Part shown: positions 11,957-23,609 of the stretch, piece by piece
Layout of the letters: each line of letters opens with the position of its first letter
Numbering within the stretch: position 1 is the first letter of the stretch
Assembly (NCBI RefSeq): GCF_030272615.1
Contig: NC_081415.1
Location: forward strand, 192,789,695-192,853,694
Length of the DNA stretch: 64,000 bases
Direction: 5' to 3'
DNA from: Cryptomeria japonica
Taxonomy: Eukaryota > Streptophyta > Pinopsida > Cupressales > Cupressaceae
Made by a program: the position numbers and the translations under genes
The notes under the pieces: model-generated
Databases searched by the model: none
What the model was told of the DNA's origin: nothing
The model's input: only the letters and a program-made list of their open reading frames with translations

Positions 11957-12955
11957 AACCAGTATACTAGAAGTTTTAATTAGAGAGTATCAAACTAGTA
12001 TATAGTGACAACCGGTATATACATGGAGACAACCAGTATATATATGGATATATACATGAATGACTTGACATCAACTTGAAGATCCAACAAAGATTATCAA
12101 AGGAGCATTGAAGATCAATTATTTTTTTAACTCCAACCGGTATTGTTGTTCCAACAAGTATTCATTGATTGTGTGATGAGTTATCACTGGTTGTGATGAG
12201 TTATCCTAACCGACTAATTTTGGTGGTATTTTTGTGATGAGTTATGTTTGTTTGACCAGATACACTGCACCTAGGAAATTGTGATATGATTTCTAAGGCC
12301 AACATGAAATCTAAATGTCTATACATTGACATCACAATGAATTATTTTGTATGAGAGAAGGAGATATGATATAGATGATTTGATGCAAAGACATAAGTGA
12401 GATATGATATGTTGGTAATGAAGTTTTGAGTGTGCATAAGAGGATCTATTCAAGCAAGTTGTGCTACTTCTAGATCACACCACCTGTTGTTTTCTAATCA
12501 CTGCAATAGTCAAATCCCCTAACCGAGTAAGCTCTAACAAGCTTCATTGTACAAATCCTTTAACCGGGTGATACATTAGTTTGGATTCAGAGATCCTCTA
12601 CTGAGGTTACTCCTAATAGGGTACTACTTTTAATAGGGTATATCTTTTAACTAAGCTTTAGGATCTTTAATAGAATTCGCTCCTAACAAAGCATTTTTGT
12701 GGACCTTAACCTGTTAGTTACCTATTACTGTAGATAGTTAACTTGTGAGTCTCATCTCACCGTGTTTTTTCCCATTTGGGTTTTTTATGTATAAAGACTT
12801 GTGTCATGGTGGATGTTTTACTTATTGTGGATGCTTCTATATCATTGTGGATATCATGCATAGTGTTTAACAATCTTGTTAAGTATATCTACCAGTCAGT
12901 GTTTAAAGTAGTATTGTTTTTGGTGTCACTGATTTACCCCCCCCCCCCCTCCTCG
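11957..12955 (+). mobile_element. LTR fragment, plus orientation
   Basis: This resembles the LTRs of element B: repeated phrases of the type CCTTTAACCGGGTG, a GTGAGTCTCATCTCACCGTG segment, then a TTTTTCCCATTTGGG segment, then GATTTACCCC followed by a long C run at 12939-12951. In B the corresponding order ends in CACCCCTCCCCTCTCAGC and GGGACTAACA. Here the similarity stops at the C run, so the 3' end is missing. The left end abuts the TIR element terminus at 11956. Confidence 0.6.
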
Positions 12956-14465
12956 AGCTTTACAAGTCCATCAACTTCAACACTTTTGATTTTCTTTGGG
13001 TTAAATTCATCTAGTAACGCCTTTTCAAAAACCTAAAATTCCTCACTGCTAGAGTCTTCAAAAATCATTTTTCTTTCCGTGATTTCTCGTACTTCTCTCT
13101 TGCTCCACTGCTTCTATACAGTTCATAATATCTTTAAGCATAAAATGACTAATAATGAAAGAATGAACTTGAAAAACTGATACTTATCTCACCAAAAACT
13201 TCCTTTTAGGGTTTTTCCACCAAGAACTAACTTATCGATCATGTCAGCATATGTACTTTGATTACTAGATAGCCTCTAAAACACACTCATGTCAAATCAA
13301 TGACATGATCCACTCAAATAGGGGAGAGTGAAAGGTTTTTCCTTCTAAATAGAGCTCCCCTTGAGCCAAAGCACTATACTTAGTTACCAGAGGAAGAGGT
13401 GTCTGCACTAGATTCTAGTACCTCAGGCTCATTTCCTTTATTTACTTCCTCCTTTCTACAGACCAAATTTTCCTTCTTTGATTCATCATTCTTCATCACA
13501 CTCTTCTCAGTATATTTCTTTATATTTCCATTTCTAAATTGATTAGCATAATATTCAAACTTCTTGCACTTGAAACAACTAATGACCTTCTTTACTGGAT
13601 GAGATATATATCTACATTGATTAGCTTTATGATCATAGCCATTGGAAGTGTAATAGTATCCATGAAATTTTTAATTCATCTTGTTTTCTTCAACCAGATT
13701 GTGATTCTGACTCGCAATATGATTTCTAAGGTGATTTTATTTATGACCAAACCTCTTGCAATTATAACACTGAATTCTTCTACAGTTTACAACTTCAAGT
13801 CCAAATTTATTGCACTATTTAAAATAAGCCACTGAAATATGGATACCTTTGTGCATTAGGTTGTCGAACTAGTGGCCTTCTTGCATTAGAATTCTGGTTC
13901 ATTTCTTTCCTGCATCTTCTTATTTCTTCTCAACTTCATATTTAACTTCTTTGATTTTGTCTTATTATCTTGATCCGAACACATGTCGGGTTGAAATCCT
14001 AGTCCGGTTTTGTCCAAATGAGCTTTTTACATGTTGATCAAATCTTCCAAGAGCTTGCTACTATTAAGGACCTTATTTTTTGCCTTCAACTTTTTCACTT
14101 CTTGTTCTATCCTTTCACATTCTTTAGATTTCAACTTGAATGTTTCTTTCAAAGATTTCTCTTTCTTATCTCTCTCTTCAATCTTCTACAATAGATTTGT
14201 AATAGTCTCATTCACCTACTTCAATTGATTGTTAACCTCCTTATGCCTTAGCTTGAATTTTTGGATTTTCTCTCTCATCTTTTGCACACATTCATTTTCT
14301 ACCTTCATGTTTTCTTTTAATTCCTTGTTATTTGATTCAACACTTTTTAGTTTTTGAAGAGTTATCTAGAATTTTTCATTTGACTAGAATTCTCTGGTCA
14401 TGCACATAAGTGTCATGATTCAACCAATGTGAATCTAACTCAATTGTTAGTCTTCCAAGCAAGGG
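12956..14465 (-). pseudogene. gag-like coiled-coil/zinc-knuckle relic (element E)
   Basis: Minus-strand translation downstream of the primer-binding site gives Lys/Glu-rich coiled-coil segments such as NMKVENECVQKMREKIQKF with several stops, then decayed zinc knuckles. One reads CYNCKRFGHK (near 13770) and another CFKCKKFEYYA (near 13565). The same layout (coiled coil, then CCHC knuckles, no protease or polymerase) is seen in element B. The 3' part is cut at 12955, where it meets a plus-strand LTR fragment at a C/G run. Confidence 0.6.
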
Positions 14466-14470
14466 ACCAA

Positions 14471-14482
14471 GCTCTGATACCA
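14471..14482 (-). promoter_or_regulatory. retroelement primer-binding site (element E)
   Basis: The minus strand reads TGGTATCAGAGC, complementary to the 3' end of plant initiator tRNA-Met, two bases from the LTR end at 14485. This fixes the element's orientation as leftward. Confidence 0.9.
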
Positions 14483-14484
14483 AT

Positions 14485-15731
14485 TGTTGGATTGGTTGAA
14501 GAGACCAGAATACCGAGAGGTGGGGTAAATCAATATTCCCACAAAAACTGAAATTTTTTACTAGCCATATAATCTTCTACTGAAATATCAAACTAACCAA
14601 TTATACTTAACACATAAGAAACAATATATGTAGAACAAACATGAAGAACATATCCATTGAAGGAACATCGAATTTTGTATGTGGAAAACCCAAATGGGAA
14701 AAACCACAAAGAGTGTTAACTCTCAAGAGAATATAACTAGTTATATAGTGTATTATGAAAAGGTGGCTTACTGTCAGACTACTCACTGTAAAGACACAAA
14801 AGGTGGCTAACTATTGGAATGCTCACTGCAACAAGAATGATTGACCTAAAGAGGATTGCATCTCCAAATGCATGAGATCAGTTCTAGGATTAAGCTCAAA
14901 TTACAGCTCTCAACCTCTATAACAGATTCGGTGAAAGATCTTCATACAATTGTCCCTCAGCACTTACAGTAGGTCTGGTAAAGGAGTACTGCAATTCTAT
15001 TTGCAATTTGATTCTTCCTTTTATGTCTGCAACTCAAACTTCACACACTACTCCTCTGTTATCTTTTCTGCTATGTCTTCTTTGCTACTCACACACATCT
15101 GTCACACACTTCCTTGTTGTCTTTCTCATCACATGCTTCTACATATATACCAGAGGACACATTCACTAGGATAATGTGTCAGCCTATCTCAACACATTGC
15201 CGAATAAAATTTGACCAGGTCGGCCTCCACAAGATCTCAACACACTTCATTTTACATAATTCATTTATTGATGCATATACCTTAACTACCGGAATGGGTC
15301 AGGGTCATTTGGACCATTGATAGAGAACCATTGTCACAAGATAACATTTCCAAAGTCCAAAATACATACCAAGGATACCAACACATGTGGCATTAAGAGA
15401 TACACCATAATAGTTGATGTCAGAACATGTAACTGATACCGGGACCAGTGAAAGCACAACACAGAATTTTGGAGATGGGGATCTTCTGGAAACCACTCTA
15501 CTAAATCAACTATATCTTATTGCTTCACTCTATACAACACTAGCACGTAGAAAAAAATGAAACTATACATACCAATAATGTGCAACATCTAGATCAACCC
15601 TAATAACTCAATTGTCAACAGTGAACAACATAAACCATCCAGACCAAAATGAATAATTGATGTGTCCTTCATATATTGCATATGTTGTGTTGTCCATGTG
15701 CCAGGTAGCTGTTTTGACATCAATGACAACA
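14485..15731 (-). mobile_element. 5' LTR of element E (minus orientation)
   Basis: On the plus strand the segment starts TGTTGGATTGG at 14485 and probably ends GACAACA at 15731, giving the TG...CA ends of an LTR and a length near that of element B's LTR. Internally it has AACCCAAATGGGAAAAACC, the complement of the conserved TTTTTCCCATTTGGGTTT motif of related LTRs. The inner border is firm because of the adjacent primer site. The outer border is inferred, since no second LTR or target duplication was found. Confidence 0.6.
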
Positions 15732-16031
15732 GTATTCACACAAGTCTAACACTATGTACATAACAATGCATTAATCTATGCAAATTCACAATTTTACTTA
15801 ACAAGAAAATATGCCATTTCATATCTCTTGATAATTAAATAAAATCATGTTATTAGTTTAAACACAATTCACAAAGACCACTACCCACCTATGTTGATCA
15901 AAGATGCCTATAATATTATCAAGACATAAATCAATTACATGTAATGTTGGCTGATAATCATCTCATATTCCAACACATCCAATTCTTGTACTAAGATGAT
16001 AATCAAATTAATGATAATGCCTATAGATAAT

Positions 16032-17266
16032 TGTTGGTATTCTAGTGCATTTTGTATGACCAGTGAATGATATGGTTGTCCGATTAATGATATGGTTGTT
16101 ATTATTGGCAACATCATCTCCCAAGTCTTCAGAGTCTATCGGCAATAAGTAGACCAGTATACAGAGGTTAACCAACTAAGCAATGTGTAGACAGGCTAAG
16201 CAATGAGTAAACTGGAACACAGGAGGTCAACTAGCAAGCAGAGAGTAGACTGGCACAGAAGAGGTCAACTGGCTAAGCAGTGAACAGATCAGTATATAGA
16301 AGGTAATCGGCTATGTAGATTTTGATCGGTACACCGGTAGAGTCTGTAACCGACAGACTTGGTAACGTTCAGTTAACACCTAAGTAAACCGACAGTCTTC
16401 TCTAGTCAATCGACAAAATTATCAGCATGAACGACTATTTTGATAGAGTTTCCTGCAATGATTTTTGGAGAGTGATTTATGGTATGGTAACAGAATTTAA
16501 AATCTGATGTTTTGGAGGTAAAGTTGGTGACAGATTGAAGGGGTAATAAATTCACATAACTCATTTTGATGAGGTTGTTGTAAAAATGTGAAAGTGAACA
16601 CAGGGGGAGTAGAATAGAGTGCAGAGCTTAGTGACAAAGCAACGATAGAGTGTAGAGTCGAGGATCAGTAAATCGGCAGACTGTAGAGCTGAAGGTATAT
16701 TTAGGAAACCATTGTTATGCAAAGCAGACACAACCAATGCAGATATAGTATGATTTTTAGTGTGATCTGATCAAGCTATCAGTAGCCACTCCAACAGATC
16801 ATCTTTATGTTTCTTTCTAACCATTACAACTAAAATCCCTTAATAGGGTGGAATTTAACAGATCCAATTGTAAAAATCCCTTAATTAGATGTCATCTTCA
16901 TTGATGGTCCTAAGACCTTTAACATGGTAAAGGCACTAACAGGGCCTAATCAAAATCCCTTAATCGAGTGGCACCTAATAATGTCTTTATAATCTCCTAA
17001 CAGGGATGGCCCCTCACTAGGTGTACTCCAAAAAAGTACAAATTTTGTGAGTTCCCACTCACATCATAGTTTTCTCCCTTTTGGGTTTCCACAAGATAAA
17101 TCTTGGTGTCACTGTGTATCTTTTCATGCATGCATATTCTTTTGTAGTAATTATTTATATTGATGAATGTTAAGTTAGTGCAAACTTAAAGTAAAAGTTT
17201 TAATTGAGTTAAAACTGGTATAGTGTTGATTCACCCCTCCCCTCTCAGCATTGGTTGGGACTAACA
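16032..17266 (+). repeat. 5' LTR of element B
   Basis: It starts TGTTGGTATTC and ends GGTTGGGACTAACA. 1235 bp. It aligns along its whole length with 22421-23043 plus 27833-28477. It contains phrases of the form AAATCCCTTAATAGGGTGG, as in the fragment at 11957-12955, and a pyrimidine tract CACCCCTCCCCTCTCAGC about 35 bases before its end. Confidence 0.92.
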
Positions 17267-17268
17267 AT

Positions 17269-17280
17269 TGGTATCAGAGA
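17269..17280 (+). promoter_or_regulatory. primer-binding site, initiator tRNA-Met type (element B)
   Basis: TGGTATCAGAGA lies two bases after the LTR end. Eleven of twelve bases match the common plant site TGGTATCAGAGC, so minus-strand synthesis was primed by initiator tRNA-Met. Confidence 0.9.
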
Positions 17281-17323
17281 CATCTTCCTCTAAAGTGAAG
17301 CTTGACTGCTTGAGGATAAAGAT

Positions 17324-18694
17324 CATGGAAGAATACCGGTATCAGAAGTAGATTGATAAAGCAAATGAAATTATTTCTCAGTTGAAAGAGAGACTAAAAA
17401 AATATCTTGTAAAAAGAAAAAATAGCTCAACAGCTAAATGAGAGTCAGAACATCATAGATCAACTCTCTGAATAGAGTGTATCTGAAGAAGCTGAAGAAA
17501 CACTCTTAGAACTCATGGAAAAGAACAAAATGTTGACCAAAGAAATCACACATCTGAAAAGAGAACATGTAGGCTAGTCCCTAAGAAAGACTAAGATACT
17601 GGAAGCTAGCAGAAATGCTAATGAAAGAAAAAGGGAGGTAGAAGAAGATCTATCAAAAGCTGAAAGAGTCAAAAGGCTTGCTGAAGATGCCCTGAGAGAA
17701 AATGATGCAATCATGATTGAGAAAGATGAAGAAATCAGAATTCTCACTTAGGAGAATGAATACATACATGAGAATCTACATGACAACACAAAAGAAAAGG
17801 AGAAGATGAGGAAAGAGATTGAACAACTCAAGAGTGAGTTGAAAACTGAAAATGAGAGAAATGAGAAGCTGAGGAAATTCAATAAAATCTCTGAGAAGGT
17901 TGATAAACAATTGAAGGCTCATATAAGAACAAAGAAAACAACCGATACAGGTCCTATGGAAACTAAAGAATCATCTAAATCCAAAAAGATGAAGGATGAT
18001 AAAAGGAACCATTCAAAAGTGAAAGGTATGAAGTTTTCTAAATCATCTTGTAATCATTGTGGTAAATCAGGTCATAAGACTAATGACTATATAAATGAAC
18101 TGGTTAGTCAAAAGAAGATTTTTACCTTTGATGGTTACTTCCATAATTGTCATAAGTATGGCCACACTGCTTATGAGTGTAGATCTCAATCTAGGAGTAT
18201 GTCAAATAGAAGAAGATTTAATAGATATTGCTTGACATGCAATAAGTTTGGACACAAATTTGAAGAATGCAAGTTCAAGTCAAATATATCAAGATCACCG
18301 TTCAAACTGGCCAGTCCTAATAAAAGGAGTAATCAGTTTAATGCCACATTTTTCACGTGTGGTAATTTTGGTCATGTTACATATGATTGCAGAACAAGAA
18401 TGGGTCAGTGAAATAATTTAGGACCATGGAGGATAACCGGTATGGCATGTTTCAATTGCCATAAAATCGGTCACTTAGCTAGAGAGTGCAGGAACTGATC
18501 CTATAATCGGTCTGAAGACAAGAACCAGTTTAGCAAGAAGAAAGATAAAAATGACCTGAAAGAAAAGAAGACAATTGAAGAAGTGAGAAATGAAATGAAA
18601 AAAACATGGATCAAGAAGAAAGAAAGAAAAGAAGGAGAAGGTCATTCTGAAACCAAGTCATCATCCATCGGTGATGACAGATCCTCTTCTAACT
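17324..18694 (+). pseudogene. gag-like coiled-coil protein with five zinc knuckles (element B)
   Basis: The first ATG (17324) opens MEEYRYQK, then a stop. The protein-like frame resumes as a long Lys/Glu coiled coil with further stops, and is open from 17806 to 18411. Five CCHC-type knuckles follow: CNHCGKSGHKTNDY (18049, last Cys replaced), HNCHKYGHTAYEC (18140, first Cys replaced), CLTCNKFGHKFEEC (18232, intact), TCGNFGHVTYDC (18355, first Cys replaced) and CFNCHKIGHLAREC (18450, intact), then a Lys-rich tail. Zinc knuckles bind RNA in retroelement capsid proteins. No copia UBN2-type gag core is evident. It sits directly after the primer site, where gag is expected. Confidence 0.75.
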
Positions 18695-19058
18695 AGGCAT
18701 ACTGATGACCAGGGGGAGCACATTTAGTTAGAATATTTTTTGTATCCCCTTTACCAATATAAAGTTGTGTCTATTTGTATCATTGAGATGCATAAAAGTT
18801 AGACTAAAGTTCTTGTTTGAGAAATTCCTTGTGAGTTAATTATTTGTGTATCAGTATTGGTAACAAACAATCGGTAAAAGGAAAATCGATGTACTTTAAG
18901 TTGTAAGTTTTAAAACTAATTGTTGTATCATTACGTTGATGAATCTCAGTGAATAAATAAGGAAATGTCAACACATTTTTATTTACACTGATTGCTTGTG
19001 AACTTTCTTGAGCTCTTGTGTGATCAAAGGCGATTGAGATCTTGTTAGTGATTTTTGT
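18695..19058. other. non-coding spacer between the two ORFs of element B
   Basis: No protein-like frame is seen. The last 100 bases before 19059 may be the leader for ORF-X. No splice site or promoter could be assigned. Confidence 0.4.
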
Positions 19059-22000
19059 GTGGAAAGTTCAAGCAGATTGATATTGGTGGTTGGTAATTCT
19101 AAGAAAAAGGTATTCAAACCCTATTTGAGAAAATTTTGTTTGAAGGTCGTCATGGTAGCGCCGATATTGACTCCTGTGTTGGTTGAAGCTATCAAAGAGC
19201 CCCAACCCGAGTTCAAGATACATACGATGAAAGATGGTGAGATCGACATGACTGGTGCCTTATCATCTATCTCCTTCGATGTGTTATTGGTTGAAGACAT
19301 TCATTCCTACATTCACTACAAGCTCGAAGAGCTTGGAGACAAATTCATTCATAATGGGTTTAAAGGGTTTTGTGTTAATGATCAATTGAAGGTAGAATAT
19401 CTAACTCTGAAGACCAAGGGTTTGTCTAATGTTGTCGATTTTCCTCATCAATTTCATGACAATTAGGTTAGGTATGTACTGAGAAGAGTTCATGATCAAT
19501 TATTGTGGTTGGAAACTCAAGCACCAACTAAGATCACAAAGAATGTGATTCGAAGAGTTGCATGGTTTAGTGCAACTAGTGAAGCAATAACCCTAAGAAT
19601 GATTTCATCATCTGAAGTCATTTGGTTAACCAAATCCTAATGTAATAGTAGAGCAATGACAATCACCCATATCGAGGATACTAAAGTAATATTTGCTTCT
19701 GCAGTGTTGAGTTACAAGGTTTATCAATCAAGCCAGATGAATAGTGTGCCAAGCAATGCCATATATGTTGCTTATTGAATTATCAAGGAGGATGAAACCT
19801 ATGGTATTTGTGAGATGATTGAAACCCAATTTATGGTGAACATGGAAAGAATCAAGAAGGACAACAAGCAATCTTTCAAATATGGCTCACTACTGGTATG
19901 TATATATTTCTATGTGCAAAATTTTTTTCCCGATAAGGGTAAGGTAGTATGGTCTGAAGAGAAACCTATTATGATTGAAATAGGTGAAATGATTAGGGAT
20001 CTAGGAGATAGGTTTGGTGAAACAATGTGGGGATACTTTAAGGAATTTCAAATTAGGATGCACAAGAGGGAAAGAATTCCAACTGGTATAGTACAGAAAT
20101 ACAAAGACAACGTTTGCTTTCTTGTAGATACGGATCGTTGTTTCATTCAAGCGGTTAAACCCAAACCCTTTTGGGTTTCACCTATGGGCTATGAGGTTGC
20201 GACATATATTGTTAAAATTCATGTCAATATGCTATTGTCCAAACCGATAGACTCAAAGGCAAAGAGATTTGGAACCTGTGAGGAGGAAAGCTCCAAAATA
20301 AAATAGGAACTTCAGGTGCCAATCATGAAAAGAAAAGTAAGAATATTGATTGATACTCTTGACAAGAAATATGGAGGTGAAGCATCAGGTACCACTACCT
20401 CCATCGGTGCTAGTGCACAATTAGGGTTCAACCCTAATAAAGATGAATAATTAACAGGGGAAAAGAAGAAAGTGTAAAAGATAAAACCCAAGGGGACTAC
20501 AGTAATCAATACTGCAACGTATACAAAAGAAAAGGATTTAGGTACTCCTGTATCTTCCCCAAGTAAAGATAGACCAGTAGGAGTGACTTATACCAGAAAG
20601 AAGAAGAGTGAAGGAAAAGTTGATACAAAGCTCAAAAAGGATGAGAAAGAGGTTGATATCACTGACACCCAATCAGATGTAGAAATTAAAGAGGTTATAA
20701 GGAGTGGAAGAAACAAAGCACCAACAATTGATGAATTGGTCAATGGGATCAAAGAATTTGGAGGTTTGTCTGGTGTTGGGAAAACATATTCCCTCAGTAA
20801 TGAAGAAGACAAGAGGAAAATTAAAGAAGCCTTGATCTGGAACTTGCAGAAGTTTTGTAGGACTCTTGGCGAATTATATGGAATAATCCCATTAGATTTA
20901 CAAGATCAAATTGAAGGGAGATGGAAAAAAACTCTAGCTGTTGAGAAATAACACAAAATAAAAGCACTCATGGAAGTGAAACATGATTTAGACCTTGATC
21001 AAGCTTCACTAATGGCTGAAGAATGCATTCAACATTTCAAGATAAGAAATAGAACTAGGAGAGTGGCAGTAGGTCAAGTTGAAGTGGTGCACGAAGAAGG
21101 TGTTGCCTTGCGGAAGAAAATCATGAATCAACAAAAGGAAGCTAAAGAAGAAATAGAAAAGGAAACAAAATGGGACCAAGGTGAAATTGTCCTTGACAAA
21201 GAAAAAGGTAAGGAAAAAGACTCTACTGAAGGTTTTGATGTCTTCTCAGTTAATAAGATTATAGGAAATGTTGTGTCAGACATTCCCAATCTGACAAAGG
21301 ATGTCAAGCAACTGGTTCACAGTACACTGGTGAAGGAATCTAATCAAACTAAGCTTCCCAATCAAGATGAAGTGGTAGTTGAAGACATTCCTTATGAGGA
21401 TATACCTCACAAAACTTTATTGACACCAAATCCTATTCTGTTAGAAGAAGACAAAGAGGAAGAGAATAAAGTAGAGGATAAGAAAAAAATGACGGATAAT
21501 CCTCCGGCAAAGAGGAAGTTAGACTTAGAAAATGAAAGTGAAAAGAAGAAGGTAAAATCATCACAACAGCTAGTTCAGAAGTTAAGACTATGGAAAAGGA
21601 AGATGAAATAGAGGAGGAAGAAGAGAAAGAATCAGTCATTGATATAAAGAAAATGACTCCCAAGCAGCTGATGAAGGTTTCAGAAAAACTGAAAATGCAA
21701 GCTGAAAAGGCTAAGTTAAGAGCAAAGAAAAAGAAGGCAACAATTCTCAATTTTGCCAAGACAATTGTCTCTGACCTAATTCTTGACATTGTTGTTGATA
21801 ATATTGCCCCCATCATTGATCAGTTAAGTACTCTTGTTACAACAATTGGTTTAGAGACAACTGATCTAGAGAAGGTTGCAGTAAGGCAATATGAATCAAA
21901 GAGAGGAGAAAATTTAATGGAACAAATATCAGTTGGAAAAGTTGCCCTCTCCACCCTAATAGAAGAAGTCAGAAATATACTTCAGGAAGTTGGTCAATTA

Positions 22001-22189
22001 TTGGTTAAATCTTCAAATTTTACTGATTTCATTAGAGATCTAGAAGACAAAAGAAATCAGACATAAAAAGAAATTCAAGATCTGATAAGTTCTTTTGATC
22101 CTCTTACCAGTTCAACATCAACTTTTACTGGCGAGGTCAAACAACTCAATCATGAAATCAAAAGGTTGAAAGAAGAAGAGGACAAATGA
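19059..22189 (+). pseudogene. ORF-X of element B, about 1040 codons with stops
   Basis: One frame is protein-like from ATG 19059 to about 21611, with seven in-frame stops (first at 19464) and then a single shift into the frame that ends at 22189. The N-terminal third is globular-looking (MESSSRLILVVGNSKKK start; later WFSATSEAITLRMISSSEV and FKYGSLLVCIYFYVQNFFP). The middle is Lys-rich with a segment PTIDELVNGIKEFGG. The last third is strongly charged and likely coiled coil (EEEKESVIDIKK). I do not recognise the family. It is not a polymerase, integrase or known gag. A relative lies at 1-2754. Its place between gag-like ORF and polypurine tract suggests a non-autonomous element's accessory protein or a captured gene. 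Confidence 0.65.
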
Positions 22190-22408
22190 GGTCTTAGTTT
22201 GTTAGAGCTACAATGCTATCTGGTCGAATTTTGCTTTACTTTGAAAAATTATTTTGCAGTCTTTGCCATTGATGGCAAAAGGTCAAATTTTTGAGACTTG
22301 TACGTTGTAACTTAAAAGGGTTAGAAACAGGGGCCAGAACCAGCATAATTTTTGTAGTAAAACAGGGGCCAAAACTAGCACAGTTTTGTAGTATTTGTCA
22401 CCACTGCC

Positions 22409-22420
22409 AAAGGGGGATTT
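22409..22420 (+). promoter_or_regulatory. polypurine tract of element B
   Basis: AAAGGGGGATTT directly abuts the 3' LTR start (TGTTGGCATTC at 22421), as required for plus-strand priming. Confidence 0.88.
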
Positions 22421-23043
22421 TGTTGGCATTCTGGTGCATTTTGTATGACTGGTGAATGATATGGTTGTTTGGTGAATGATATGGTTGTCATTATTGGAAA
22501 CATCATCTCCCAAGCCTTCACAATCTATCGACAGTAATTAGACTGGTATGCAGAGGTTAATTGGCTAAACAATGTGTGGACAGGCTAAGCAGTGAGTAGA
22601 CCAACACACAGGAGGTCAACTGGCAAGTAGTGAGTAGGCTGACATATAAGAGGTCAATCAGCTAAGAAGTGAACAGATCAGTATACAAAAGGTAATCGGC
22701 TAGGTAGATTTTGATCGGTACACGGGTAGAGTCTGTAACCGATAGACTTGGTAACGTTTAGTTAACACCCAGGTAAACCCACAGTCTTCTTCAGTCAATC
22801 AACAGAATTATCGGCATGAACGAATGTTTTGATAGAGTTTCCTGCAATGATTTCTAGAGGGTGATTTATGGCATGGTAACATAATTTTAAATCTGATATT
22901 TTGGAGGGAAAGTTGGCGACAGATTGAAAGGGTAATAAATTCACATAACTCATTTTGATGAGGCTGTTGTTGATTATGTGAAAATTAAAAATGTGAAAGT
23001 GAACACAGGGGGAGTAGAACAGAGTGCAGAGCTGAGTGACAAA
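22421..23043 (+). repeat. 3' LTR of element B, left part
   Basis: It aligns with 16032 onward of the 5' LTR up to the phrase GTGACAAA, where element F interrupts it. It continues at 27833. Confidence 0.92.
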
Positions 23044-23127
23044 GGGTAAGTGCACAAAGTTGTGTCCACTTAGTGTGGAAGTTTTACACTTAGAAAAAAA
23101 TGGCAAATCTCACGGAGCGCATGAGAA

Positions 23128-23290
23128 ACGAAATGGGATCTCGTTTCACATCGGGATCCTGAGACAAAATTTGAAACGGGATCTCGTTTAGATTCGAGAT
23201 CCTGAGCCTAGATCTAAGAAATGAGATCTCGTTTCAAAAATAAAACCCGTTTCAAAAACAAAACGGGATTCCATTGATCCCGTTTCCTTT
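23128..23290. repeat. subterminal palindromes of element F, left side
   Basis: Variants of GAAACGGGATCTCGTTTC recur at 23129, 23171 and 23219, followed by AAACGGGATTCCATTGATCCCGTTT at 23262-23286 given here only by its arms AAACGGGAT and ATCCCGTTT. Each is a near-palindrome. Copies also occur at the right side of the element. Confidence 0.8.
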
Positions 23291-23389
23291 TTTAATTTTT
23301 TTTTTTAAACTTTTTTTTTTTTTATAAAAAATACGAGCTATATATACATGAAATATAAAAAATATATATAAGTCATATTTCTCTTTGTC

Positions 23390-23600
23390 TTTTTTTTTCC
23401 TTTCTATCTCACTTTGACCCCTCTCTCCCAAAATCTAAAACTATATCTCTACCTCTCTCTCACATCCTTAACTCTTTACTCTTTATCTTCACTATCTCTA
23501 TACACCTCCCCCTACCCCCTACCTACCTATATTTCTCTATATATACATCTCTACCTCTCTCTTAATGTACCATCTCTCTCTCCCAACCAACTTATCTTTC
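23390..23600. repeat. pyrimidine-rich (CT) block of element F
   Basis: CT-dominated sequence (CTCTCTC, CTACCTCTCTC) leads directly into satellite array 2. It parallels the purine-rich block beside array 1 when that element is read from its surviving end. Confidence 0.85.
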
Positions 23601-23609
23601 TCTACATAT

